Assembly (NCBI RefSeq): GCF_025146565.1 | Contig: NZ_CP102258.1 | Coordinates: 2,388,001-2,452,000 of the forward strand | From: Bacteroides eggerthii | GTDB taxonomy: Bacteria; Bacteroidota; Bacteroidia; Bacteroidales; Bacteroidaceae | Length of the DNA: 64,000 bases | Direction: 5' to 3' | In this document: positions 8,747 through 16,859 of the stretch, in pieces | How the letters are laid out: every line of letters starts with the position of its first letter | Position numbering within the stretch: the first letter of the stretch is position 1 | The notes under the pieces: generated by a model | What the model was told of the DNA's origin: nothing | Database searches by the model: none | The model's input: only the letters and a program-made list of their open reading frames with translations | Translations under genes and position numbers: made by a program

Positions 8747-10402
8747 ATGAAGCTCCGAGTTCTGATACGAATAGCCGTTATTGTGTCCATAGTGTTGCTA
8801 TGTACGGGGTTCGGTGCATATTCTTTCCTGCGTATGAACGCAGTGGAAAATCAACAGGACTTTAATCTTTTCACATTAGTGCCGCAGGATGCTACCGCTA
8901 TACTTGAGACGGATCGTATGGCCGATTTGATGGAAGATATCAACGGACTGTATTGTAGCAAAGACGACCATTTCCTCTATGTTTCGGATCTTTTTGTCTA
9001 TTTGAAGAAGTATCTCAATGCGCTGGTTGGCGATACGCCACATGGGTTGAGCAAGCAGATGAATAAGATGCTTATTAGTTTTCACGAGCCGGACACTCCG
9101 CTGAACCAAGTGCTGTATTGTAGTTTAGGAACGGGGGATTATGAATTGGTGGAAACTTTTGTGCGCAAGTACTGCTCCAGTACTTTCCCTTCCAAGTATT
9201 TTGACTATAATGGTGAGGAAATACGTATCTATCCCATGACGGACGGACGTTTTCTTGCAGCTTATTTCACATCGGATTTCCTGGCAGTCAGTTTTCAGAA
9301 GCGTTTGATTGAGCAGGTGATTGATGCACGCCGTTCCAAACAATCACTAATGGATATGCTTTCTTTCCGCACCATGTATGCCGGCAAACGTAATAATGTA
9401 GCGGCAACGGTATATGTACGTATGAAAGAAGTGGATATGGGCAAGGATACGGATGGTATTCGTTCTCAGACGCGCTTGGGGAGCTGGGCGGAGTTTGATA
9501 TGAAATTCAGTGAGGAGGCTATTTATTGTTCCGGTATCAGTCATGGAGTGGATACTACCCGGACTTTTATCAATGCTTTGCGTAAACAAAAGCCGATAAT
9601 GGGATTTGGAGGAGAACGTCTCCCGTCTTCAACTTTCTTCTACAACCAGTGGGCCATTTCGGACTTGGAATCCATATTCGATTTTACTTCTCGACAGGAG
9701 TATGCTAAAGCTACTTATTCGGACTATATCAAGAAGCGGGATGAAGAATGGGTGGATTTTATGAAAGAATATGCGGGAGAGAATGTTATATCCTGTCTGT
9801 TTCAGTCCAAAGATTCTGCTGACAGACATCCTTGTGCCATAATGAGCATTGCTGTAAAGGATGAAGTGCAGGCAGAGCGTTATTTGCAAAACATGCTCTA
9901 TGCCACTCCGAAAGAAAAGGATGCTCCGCCGGTTCCGCAAACCTCTCCTAATTATAAGCAATATCCACGTGCGCGGAAATATCGCCAATATATGTTGCCG
10001 CGAAACACTGTGTTGACGCAATTGACCGGTATTACGGAATCTGCACTTCACACGTATGCCTGTTTTTATAAGGGGGCATTGTTGCTGGCACCTGATGCAC
10101 AAAGTCTTTCGGCTTATATAGATGCAATGGAGAATGAGGATGTACTGGATGGTACTTCGGCGTATGAAGAAGGTGCAGGCAGCCTTTCTCCGTATTATAA
10201 TTTCGCCATGATGGTGGATATGGAAGAGATGATGCATCAGCCGGAAAATTATGTGCGGCTGATACCGAACTTTTTCTTTCGTCAGTCCGAATTCTTCCGT
10301 CACTTTATGATCGGCATACAGTTTACCTGTGCTGAGGGAATGGTATATCCGAATTTGGTCTTGCTGTATAAAGGGGATAAAATGGAAGAAGTTGATAATT
10401 GA
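8747..10402 (+). CDS. Hypothetical membrane-anchored protein, DUF3352-like
   Basis: A 551-residue protein with one N-terminal transmembrane segment (about residues 5-27, RIAVIVSIVLLCTGFGAYSFL) and no signal cleavage site, so the rest is expected in the periplasm. The segment just after it, FTLVPQDATAILETD, resembles the start of DUF3352-type proteins. The body is mixed alpha/beta without a recognised catalytic motif. It has its own promoter and ends at a strong bidirectional terminator, so it is a single-gene unit. Function unknown. Confidence 0.7.
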   Translation: MKLRVLIRIAVIVSIVLLCTGFGAYSFLRMNAVENQQDFNLFTLVPQDATAILETDRMADLMEDINGLYCSKDDHFLYVSDLFVYLKKYLNALVGDTPHGLSKQMNKMLISFHEPDTPLNQVLYCSLGTGDYELVETFVRKYCSSTFPSKYFDYNGEEIRIYPMTDGRFLAAYFTSDFLAVSFQKRLIEQVIDARRSKQSLMDMLSFRTMYAGKRNNVAATVYVRMKEVDMGKDTDGIRSQTRLGSWAEFDMKFSEEAIYCSGISHGVDTTRTFINALRKQKPIMGFGGERLPSSTFFYNQWAISDLESIFDFTSRQEYAKATYSDYIKKRDEEWVDFMKEYAGENVISCLFQSKDSADRHPCAIMSIAVKDEVQAERYLQNMLYATPKEKDAPPVPQTSPNYKQYPRARKYRQYMLPRNTVLTQLTGITESALHTYACFYKGALLLAPDAQSLSAYIDAMENEDVLDGTSAYEEGAGSLSPYYNFAMMVDMEEMMHQPENYVRLIPNFFFRQSEFFRHFMIGIQFTCAEGMVYPNLVLLYKGDKMEEVDN

Positions 10403-10442
10403 AAATGAAAAGTTAAGCAGTAAGAATAGTAATTTATCTAAT

Positions 10443-10490
10443 AAAAAAGAACCATGCATATACCATTAGATATATGCATGGTTCTTTTTT
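10443..10490. terminator. Strong bidirectional terminator
   Basis: A perfect 20-bp stem (10443-10462 with 10471-10490) with an eight-base loop, starting with an A run and ending with a T run, so it works on both strands. It lies between the convergent DUF3352-like and DUF3127 genes. Confidence 0.95.
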
Positions 10491-10514
10491 ATTTCTTAAT
10501 TCCCTGCTTCCACC

Positions 10515-10886
10515 TTAGAAAGGCAAGTCATCTTTCGCATCTCCGGACAGGAATTCCGGGGCTGCGGAAGGTGCGGGCGGTGGAACCGGTGCACCCGTTG
10601 CAGGAGCAGCGGCGCTGACACGTTCTACTTTCCATGCACGAATACTATTGAACCAACGGTCTTGCCATTGGCGTGCATCTATATCAAAAGAAACTGTCAA
10701 TTCTTCACCCATTTGGATGTTGAATTGCTCTATTTTATCTGCCCCGAATACGTCGAAACACATTTTACGCGGATATTGTCCATGATCTTCGATGACGTAT
10801 TCCTGTGCTTTCCACTCATTACCTGATGCTTTGGAAACTCCGCCTCTGGGCTGGAGTATAGCGATGATTTTTCCTGTAAATTCCAT
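10515..10886 (-). CDS. DUF3127 protein, OB-like, with SSB-type acidic C-terminal tip
   Basis: A 123-residue cytoplasmic protein. Residues 1-90 (MEFTGKIIAILQ, EYVIEDHGQYPRKMCFDVFG, LTVSFDIDARQW) match the DUF3127 family, which looks like a small OB-fold. A linker rich in Ala, Pro and Gly (about 92-110) follows, and the chain ends DAKDDLPF. A flexible linker plus a DDLPF-like end is the hallmark of bacterial single-stranded-DNA-binding protein, where the tip recruits repair and replication proteins. It is divergent from dnaN. A DNA or RNA binding role is inferred, not shown. Confidence 0.85.
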   Translation of the reverse strand: MEFTGKIIAILQPRGGVSKASGNEWKAQEYVIEDHGQYPRKMCFDVFGADKIEQFNIQMGEELTVSFDIDARQWQDRWFNSIRAWKVERVSAAAPATGAPVPPPAPSAAPEFLSGDAKDDLPF

Positions 10887-10969
10887 TGTTCTCTTTTTAA
10901 ATGATGCGGCGAAGTTACAATTTTTTAGGGATATGAAACGAATAAACGGCTGTTTTTTCTTACTATTTC

Positions 10970-11000
10970 TTTGTCGTAGGGAATTCTTTTTTTAACTTTG
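10970..11000 (+). promoter_or_regulatory. Sigma-ABfr type promoter for dnaN
   Basis: TTTG at 10970-10973, 19 bases, then TAACTTTG at 10993-11000, an exact match to the Bacteroides promoter pattern, 50 bases before dnaN. Confidence 0.78.
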
Positions 11001-11050
11001 TCCGTTAGTTAACAAGTTAGCTGAAATTAAAACTTAAATACACAGAATAT

Positions 11051-12175
11051 ATGAAATTTATCGTTTCGAGTACTGCGCTCTCCAGCCATTTGCAGGCTAT
11101 CAGCCGCGTGATTAATTCGAAGAATGCGCTGCCTATTTTGGATTGTTTCCTCTTTGAACTACAAGACGGAACACTGTCTGTAACTGTTTCTGATAGCGAA
11201 ACAACCATGGTTACTACGGTCGAAGTGAACGAAAGTGATACTGACGGACGTTTTGCTGTGACTGCCAAGACTTTGTTGGATGCTTTAAAGGAGATTCCCG
11301 AACAGCCGTTGACGTTTGACATCAACACAGACTCTTTGGAGATTACGGTACAGTATCAGAACGGTAAATATAGCCTGATGGGACAGAATGCGGATGAATT
11401 CCCGCAGTCGGCTATGTTGGGCGACAACGCTGTTCGTGTGGAAATGGATGCACAGGTGCTACTGGGCGGCATCAACCGCGCGGTGTTTGCTACTGCTGAT
11501 GATGAACTGCGTCCTGTTATGAACGGTATTTATTTCGATATTACGACTGAAGATATCACAATGGTAGCTTCTGACGGCCATAAGCTGGTGCGTTGTAAGA
11601 CGCTGGCGGCTAAGGGCAACGAACGTGCAGCTTTCATTCTGCCCAAGAAACCTGCCAACTTGATGAAGAACTTGTTGCCGAAAGAGCAGGGCATGGTAAC
11701 TATCGAATTTGATGAACGTAACGCCGTTGTGACATTGGAGAACTACCGTATGGTGTGTCGTTTGATTGAAGGACGCTATCCGAACTATAATTCGGTAATT
11801 CCGCAGAACAATCCCTATAAAGTGACGGTAGACCGTCAGCAGTTGATTGGTGCACTGCGTCGTGTGTCTATTTTTTCCTCACAGGCAAGTAGCCTCATCA
11901 AACTTCGTATGCAGGAGAACCAGATTGTGATTTCTGCACAGGACATTGATTTCTCCACTTCAGCAGAGGAAACACAGACATGCCAGTACGCCGGTAATCC
12001 GATGAGTATTGGTTTTAAGTCTACTTTCCTGATTGATATTCTGAATAATATATCTGCGGATGAAGTAGTTATCGAACTGGCTGACCCGTCACGCGCCGGT
12101 GTCATTGTCCCGGTAGAACAGGAAGAAAACGAAGATCTGCTGATGTTGTTGATGCCTATGATGCTGAATGATTAA
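11051..12175 (+). CDS. dnaN: DNA polymerase III beta subunit (sliding clamp)
   Basis: Ring-forming processivity factor of DNA polymerase III; dimers of three similar domains encircle DNA. The 374 residues are the usual length. It begins MKFIVSSTALSSHLQAISRV, carries the domain-2 segment FATADDELRPVMNGIYFD followed by MVASDGHKLV, and ends with the LMLLMPM tail typical of clamps. It is not beside dnaA or recF, as is common in Bacteroidetes, but next to a DnaQ-like exonuclease. The promoter at 10970-11000 probably drives the run of genes to about 18.5 kb. Confidence 0.97.
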   Translation: MKFIVSSTALSSHLQAISRVINSKNALPILDCFLFELQDGTLSVTVSDSETTMVTTVEVNESDTDGRFAVTAKTLLDALKEIPEQPLTFDINTDSLEITVQYQNGKYSLMGQNADEFPQSAMLGDNAVRVEMDAQVLLGGINRAVFATADDELRPVMNGIYFDITTEDITMVASDGHKLVRCKTLAAKGNERAAFILPKKPANLMKNLLPKEQGMVTIEFDERNAVVTLENYRMVCRLIEGRYPNYNSVIPQNNPYKVTVDRQQLIGALRRVSIFSSQASSLIKLRMQENQIVISAQDIDFSTSAEETQTCQYAGNPMSIGFKSTFLIDILNNISADEVVIELADPSRAGVIVPVEQEENEDLLMLLMPMMLND

Positions 12176-12185
12176 TAATAAATAC

Positions 12186-12282
12186 TGTTGATACGAAGAC
12201 GGGTTGACCGGTTAACAAGGCAGGGAGAGGACATTGCATGAACTCTCTTTCAGTTAATGGTCAACTCGTCTTCGTATCAACA
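12186..12282. repeat. Long inverted repeat between dnaN and the exonuclease gene
   Basis: Arms of 24 bases (12186-12209 and 12259-12282) pair with only one G-T wobble and enclose about 49 bases, which contain a further short GAGAG/CTCTC pairing. No T run follows, so it is not a normal terminator. In an mRNA it would form a long stable stem between two co-directional genes and could be a processing or attenuation site. Confidence 0.85.
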
Positions 12283-12296
12283 ATAAAAATAGAGCA

Positions 12297-13067
12297 ATGA
12301 AGTTAAATCTGAAAAATCCGATTGTCTTTTTTGATTTGGAGACTACGGGAACAAATATCAACTCCGACCGAATAGTCGAAATCTGTTATCTCAAGGTATA
12401 TCCCAACGGGAATGAGGAATCCAAGACCATGCGCATCAATCCCGAAATGCATATTCCGGCAGAAGCTTCTGCCGTTCATGGCATTTATGATGAAGATGTG
12501 GCGGATTGTCCGACCTTTAAGGAAGTGGCACGCAGTATTGCCAATGATATTGAAGGCTGTGACCTTGCGGGTTTCAATTCCAACCGTTTCGATATTCCGG
12601 TATTGGCGGAGGAATTCTTGCGTGCAGATGTGGACATTGACATGAGCCGCCGTAAGTTTGTGGATGTGCAGGTTATCTTCCATAAAATGGAGCAACGCAC
12701 CTTGTCTGCTGCTTATAAATTCTATTGCGGTAAGAATCTGGAAGATGCCCATACGGCAGAGGCCGATACACGTGCAACCTATGAGGTGCTGATGTCACAA
12801 TTGGATCGTTATCCTGAATTGCAAAATGATGTGGCTTTCTTGTCGGATTATTCCAGTTTCAACAAGAATGTAGACTTTGCAGGACGTATGGTTTACGATG
12901 ATAAAGGGGTGGAAGTATTTAACTTTGGCAAATATAAGGGTATGTCGGTGGCTGATGTGTTGAGACGTGATCCGGGGTATTACAGTTGGATACTGAACAG
13001 TGATTTTACACTGAATACCAAAGCTATGCTGACTAAAATCCGTTTGCGTGAATTTACTCAGAAGTAA
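12297..13067 (+). CDS. DnaQ-like 3'-5' exonuclease (DEDDh) with ExoX-type C-terminal module
   Basis: Proofreading-type exonuclease of 256 residues. The DEDDh residues are all visible: D13 and E15 in FFDLETTG, D99 in NSNRFDIP, H152 and D157 in HTAEADT. After residue 205 comes FNFGKYKGMSVADVLRRDP and YYSWILNSDF, a small module found at the end of exonuclease X-like and DUF3820 proteins. Location after dnaN suggests a replication or repair role, possibly the polymerase III epsilon function, though Bacteroides may carry several DnaQ paralogues. Confidence 0.9.
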   Translation: MKLNLKNPIVFFDLETTGTNINSDRIVEICYLKVYPNGNEESKTMRINPEMHIPAEASAVHGIYDEDVADCPTFKEVARSIANDIEGCDLAGFNSNRFDIPVLAEEFLRADVDIDMSRRKFVDVQVIFHKMEQRTLSAAYKFYCGKNLEDAHTAEADTRATYEVLMSQLDRYPELQNDVAFLSDYSSFNKNVDFAGRMVYDDKGVEVFNFGKYKGMSVADVLRRDPGYYSWILNSDFTLNTKAMLTKIRLREFTQK

Positions 13068-13124
13068 CGGGTACGCTGGCAAGAAATGTTGCACTTATAA
13101 TTAAAAACTTAGTAATTAGATTTC

Positions 13125-14345
13125 ATGGCAAATCCACTGAAAGGAAAGAAAATAGTGCTGGGTATTACAGGAAGCATTGCTGCCTATAAAGCCTGCTACA
13201 TCATTCGTGGACTTATAAAACGAGGAGCAGAAGTGCAAGTCGTTATAACTCCTGCGGGAAAAGAATTTATAACTCCTATTACCTTGTCGGCATTGACGAG
13301 CAAGCCTGTCATTAGCGAGTTTTTTGCACAGCGTGACGGTACGTGGAATAGCCATGTGGATTTGGGCTTGTGGGCGGATGCCATGCTGATAGCTCCGGCT
13401 ACGGCTTCCACCATCGGCAAAATGGCAAATGGTATTGCCGACAATATGCTGATAACTACCTATCTGTCTGCTAAAGCTCCCGTCTTTGTTGCCCCGGCAA
13501 TGGATTTGGATATGTATGCTCATCCGTCCACCCAAAAGAATTTGGAGACGCTCCGTTCATATGGCAATCATATTATAGAGCCGGGAACAGGTGAGTTGGC
13601 GAGTCATTTGGTTGGCAAAGGGAGAATGGAGGAACCGGAAGTAATAATCCGTCATTTGGAGGAATTTTTTGCAGCGAAAGAGGGTGAACTGGTAGGGAAA
13701 AGGATTATGATAACTACAGGACCGACATATGAGAAAATTGATCCGGTGCGTTTCATCGGTAATTACTCATCGGGCAAAATGGGCTTTGCGCTTGCCGATG
13801 AATGTGCGGCGAGAGGGGCGGAAGTTATTTTGGTTTCCGGCCCTGTGCAACTACACACTCATTATCCCATGCATCAGCATCTTTGTGTGGAGTCTGCTGG
13901 ACAGATGTTCGATGCGGCCACATCCTTGTTTTACAATGTTGATGTTGCCATTATGGCTGCTGCTGTTGCCGATTACACGCCGGAACAGGTTGCCGATAAA
14001 AAGATAAAGCGGGAAAAGACCGGAGACATGTCTTTGAACCTGAAACCTACGCAGGATATTGCTGCCTGCTTGGGAGAGATGAAAGAGAGGTATCCCGGTA
14101 AGATATTGGTAGGGTTTGCCCTTGAAACCAACAATGAACAATATAATGCCGAAGATAAGCTGAAGCGTAAGAATCTGGACTTTATTGTGCTCAACTCGTT
14201 GAATGACAAAGGTGCCGGATTTCGCTGCGATACCAATAAAATCAGTATCATAGACCGGAGTGGTAAAAAGGATTATCCGTTAAAGTCCAAAGCGGAAGTG
14301 GCTGCGGATATCATCGACCATTTGGTGGAAGTGATGAACTCTTAA
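13125..14345 (+). CDS. coaBC: Bifunctional phosphopantothenoylcysteine decarboxylase / phosphopantothenate-cysteine ligase
   Basis: Two steps of coenzyme A synthesis: CoaB joins cysteine to 4'-phosphopantothenate and CoaC, an FMN flavoprotein, decarboxylates the product. CoaC is the N-terminal half (residues 1-190: GITGSIAAYKA, catalytic His in NSHVDLGLWAD, PAMDLDMY). CoaB follows (about 195-406: MITTGPTYEKIDPVRFI, NYSSGKMG, AAAVADYTP, KIKR). Two variants stand out: the usual PxMN motif reads PAMD, and the substrate-clamp cysteine region reads ELASHLVGKGRM with no cysteine. The gene sits between the exonuclease and recN in one run of genes. Confidence 0.95.
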   Translation: MANPLKGKKIVLGITGSIAAYKACYIIRGLIKRGAEVQVVITPAGKEFITPITLSALTSKPVISEFFAQRDGTWNSHVDLGLWADAMLIAPATASTIGKMANGIADNMLITTYLSAKAPVFVAPAMDLDMYAHPSTQKNLETLRSYGNHIIEPGTGELASHLVGKGRMEEPEVIIRHLEEFFAAKEGELVGKRIMITTGPTYEKIDPVRFIGNYSSGKMGFALADECAARGAEVILVSGPVQLHTHYPMHQHLCVESAGQMFDAATSLFYNVDVAIMAAAVADYTPEQVADKKIKREKTGDMSLNLKPTQDIAACLGEMKERYPGKILVGFALETNNEQYNAEDKLKRKNLDFIVLNSLNDKGAGFRCDTNKISIIDRSGKKDYPLKSKAEVAADIIDHLVEVMNS

Positions 14346-14361
14346 TTCTTAATTTAATAAA

Positions 14362-16023
14362 ATGTTGCGTTCTCTATACATACAGAATTATGCGCTTATC
14401 GAGAAACTCGATATAGATTTTGGTAGCGGTTTCTCGGTAATTACTGGTGAAACGGGGGCCGGAAAGTCCATTATTCTGGGAGCTATCGGTCTGCTGTTGG
14501 GACAGCGTGCCGATGTGAAGTCTATCAGGCAAGGGGCTGCAAAATGTGTGATTGAAGCCCGTTTTGAAATTGCCGGTTATGGCATGCGGCCTTTCTTTGA
14601 AGAAAATGAACTGGAATATGAGGATGAATGTATCCTTCGTCGTGAAGTTTACGCTTCGGGTAAAAGTCGTGCATTTATTAATGATACGCCCGCTTCGCTG
14701 GTGCAGATGAAAGAATTGGGCGAACAGTTGATTGACGTGCACTCGCAACATCAAAATTTATTGTTGAACAAAGAAGGGTTTCAGCTGAATGTGTTGGACA
14801 TACTGGCGCATGATGAAGAAGAACTGAACAACTATCAGTCTTTGCACCGGGAATGGAAACAGGTGCAGCAGGATTTGGAAGATCTTATCGTCCTTGCCGA
14901 ACAAAATAAGGCTGATGAAGATTATATCCGTTTTCAACTGGAGCAGTTGGAAGATGCACAGTTGGCTGCCGGAGAACAGGAAGAACTGGAACAGGAGGCG
15001 GATACACTGAGTCATGCAGAAGAAATAAAAGCCGGGTTGTTTCGTGCCGGACAGGTGATGAACTCCGATGAAGGCGGTTTGCTTTCTGCTCTGAAAGAAT
15101 GTCTGAACACGATGTTGGGGTTACAGAAAGTATATCCTTCTGCCGGAGAGCTTGCCGAGCGACTGGAAAGCAGCTATATTGAGTTGAAAGATATCTCTCA
15201 GGAGGTTTCTGGAAAGGAGGAAGAAATAGAATTTAATCCTGTCCGTTTGGAAGAGGTGAATGACCGCTTGAATCTGATTTATACACTTCAGCAAAAACAT
15301 CGCGTCACTACGGTAGATGAGCTTTTGGCTTTGGCAGATGATTATGCGGCTAAGCTTGCCAATATCACTTCATCGGACGAGCAGATTGAAGAACTGAAGG
15401 TTCGTAGCGAAGCATTATATAGTAAGGTGAAGAAACAGGCTGCCGTACTTACTAAATTGCGTACTGCTGCTGCTCGTGAGGTTGAAAAACAAATGGCCGC
15501 CCGTCTGATACCTTTGGGTATGCCTAATGTTCGCTTCCGGGTGGAAATAGGAGCACGTAAGGAGCCGGGGGTACATGGTGCGGATACGGTGAACTTCCTT
15601 TTCTCTGCCAATAAGAACGGAGCTTTGCAGAGTATATCTTCGGTGGCTTCGGGGGGGGAGATAGCCCGCGTCATGCTGTCCGTCAAAGCAATGATAGCAG
15701 GAGCTGTGAAATTGCCCACTATTGTATTCGATGAAATAGATACCGGAGTCTCTGGCGAGATAGCCGATCGTATGGCGGACATTATGCAGGAAATGGGGGA
15801 TAGCGACCGTCAGGTTATCAGCATCACTCACTTGCCGCAGATTGCAGCTCGCGGACGTGCTCATTATAAGGTGTACAAGCAGGATAATGAGACGGAAACC
15901 AACAGTCATATTCGTCGTTTGGCTGACGAAGAACGGATAGAGGAAATTGCTCATATGCTGAGTGGTGCCACCTTGACTGATGCCGCGCTGAACAATGCAA
16001 AGGCACTGTTAGGCATCGCCTGA
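14362..16023 (+). CDS. recN: DNA repair protein RecN
   Basis: SMC-like ATPase of double-strand-break repair. Residues 29-36 are the Walker A GETGAGKS; the central part (about 155-380) is charged and coiled-coil rich; the C-terminal half carries the ABC signature SGGEIARVML and Walker B IVFDEIDTGVSGEIADRMA, then the H-loop region ISITHLPQIAARG. The 553 residues are the family length. A run of eight G bases (15651-15658) encodes part of the signature motif. It follows coaBC by 16 bases. Confidence 0.97.
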   Translation: MLRSLYIQNYALIEKLDIDFGSGFSVITGETGAGKSIILGAIGLLLGQRADVKSIRQGAAKCVIEARFEIAGYGMRPFFEENELEYEDECILRREVYASGKSRAFINDTPASLVQMKELGEQLIDVHSQHQNLLLNKEGFQLNVLDILAHDEEELNNYQSLHREWKQVQQDLEDLIVLAEQNKADEDYIRFQLEQLEDAQLAAGEQEELEQEADTLSHAEEIKAGLFRAGQVMNSDEGGLLSALKECLNTMLGLQKVYPSAGELAERLESSYIELKDISQEVSGKEEEIEFNPVRLEEVNDRLNLIYTLQQKHRVTTVDELLALADDYAAKLANITSSDEQIEELKVRSEALYSKVKKQAAVLTKLRTAAAREVEKQMAARLIPLGMPNVRFRVEIGARKEPGVHGADTVNFLFSANKNGALQSISSVASGGEIARVMLSVKAMIAGAVKLPTIVFDEIDTGVSGEIADRMADIMQEMGDSDRQVISITHLPQIAARGRAHYKVYKQDNETETNSHIRRLADEERIEEIAHMLSGATLTDAALNNAKALLGIA

Positions 16024-16075
16024 AGAATGTAGTACTCTGCGGTTGTAAAGTAGAAGTTTATGACCGTAGTATAGG

Positions 16076-16093
16076 ACTTTAGCAGGCTAAAGT
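16076..16093. repeat. Short palindrome between recN and rlmB
   Basis: Eight-base perfect arms, ACTTTAGC (16076-16083) and GCTAAAGT (16086-16093), with a two-base spacer in the 93-base recN-rlmB gap. No T run follows. Role unknown. Confidence 0.5.
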
Positions 16094-16116
16094 AGAACAA
16101 AAAACAATAAGATACA

Positions 16117-16857
16117 ATGATAGATAAAAGTGAAATGATTTTCGGCGTTCGTGCCGTTATAGAAGCTATTCAAGCAGGTAAGGACATCGACAAAATATTG
16201 GTCAAAAAGGATATTCAAAGTGATTTGTCCAAAGAACTCTTTGCCGCTTTAAAAGGAACTTTGATTCCTGTGCAGCGTGTGCCGGTAGAGCGTATCAACC
16301 GCTTTACGCGTAAAAATCATCAAGGTGTGATAGCATTTGTTTCTGCCGTAACCTACCAGAAAACGGAAGATTTAGTGCCGTTTCTTTTTGAAGAAGGCAA
16401 GAATCCTTTGTTTGTTATGCTGGATGGCATAACGGATGTACGTAATTTTGGAGCGATAGCCCGTACTTGTGAGTGTGCGGCAGTCGATGCCGTTATTATT
16501 CCTGCCAAGAACAGTGTGACGGTAAATGCTGACGCAGTGAAAACCTCGGCTGGCGCATTGCACACCTTACCCGTATGCCGGGAACAGAATCTGAAAGATA
16601 CCTTGCAGTACCTTAAGAATAGTGGATTCCACATTGTGGCGGCTACGGAGAAAGGTGATTATGACTATACGAAAGCCGATTATACAGGTCCTATGTGCAT
16701 CATTATGGGAGCCGAAGACAAAGGAGTTTCCTATGATAATCTTGCGCTATGCGATGAATGGGTAAAGATTCCGATGTTGGGAACGATCGAGTCCCTGAAT
16801 GTATCTGTTGCGGCCGGAATCTTGATTTATGAAGCTGTGAAACAAAGAACCAACTAA
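16117..16857 (+). CDS. rlmB: 23S rRNA (guanosine-2'-O-)-methyltransferase, TrmH/SpoU family
   Basis: SAM-dependent ribose methyltransferase of the SPOUT class; RlmB modifies G2251 in the 23S rRNA peptidyl-transferase region. The 246 residues show an N-terminal substrate domain (FGVRAVIEAI, KNHQGVIAFV) and the three SPOUT motifs: DVRNFGAIARTCECA, IIMGAEDKGVS, and IPMLGTIESLNVSVAAGI with the knot. The presence of the N-terminal domain favours RlmB over shorter TrmH relatives. The next gene begins two bases after the stop. Confidence 0.92.
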   Translation: MIDKSEMIFGVRAVIEAIQAGKDIDKILVKKDIQSDLSKELFAALKGTLIPVQRVPVERINRFTRKNHQGVIAFVSAVTYQKTEDLVPFLFEEGKNPLFVMLDGITDVRNFGAIARTCECAAVDAVIIPAKNSVTVNADAVKTSAGALHTLPVCREQNLKDTLQYLKNSGFHIVAATEKGDYDYTKADYTGPMCIIMGAEDKGVSYDNLALCDEWVKIPMLGTIESLNVSVAAGILIYEAVKQRTN

Positions 16858-16859
16858 AT

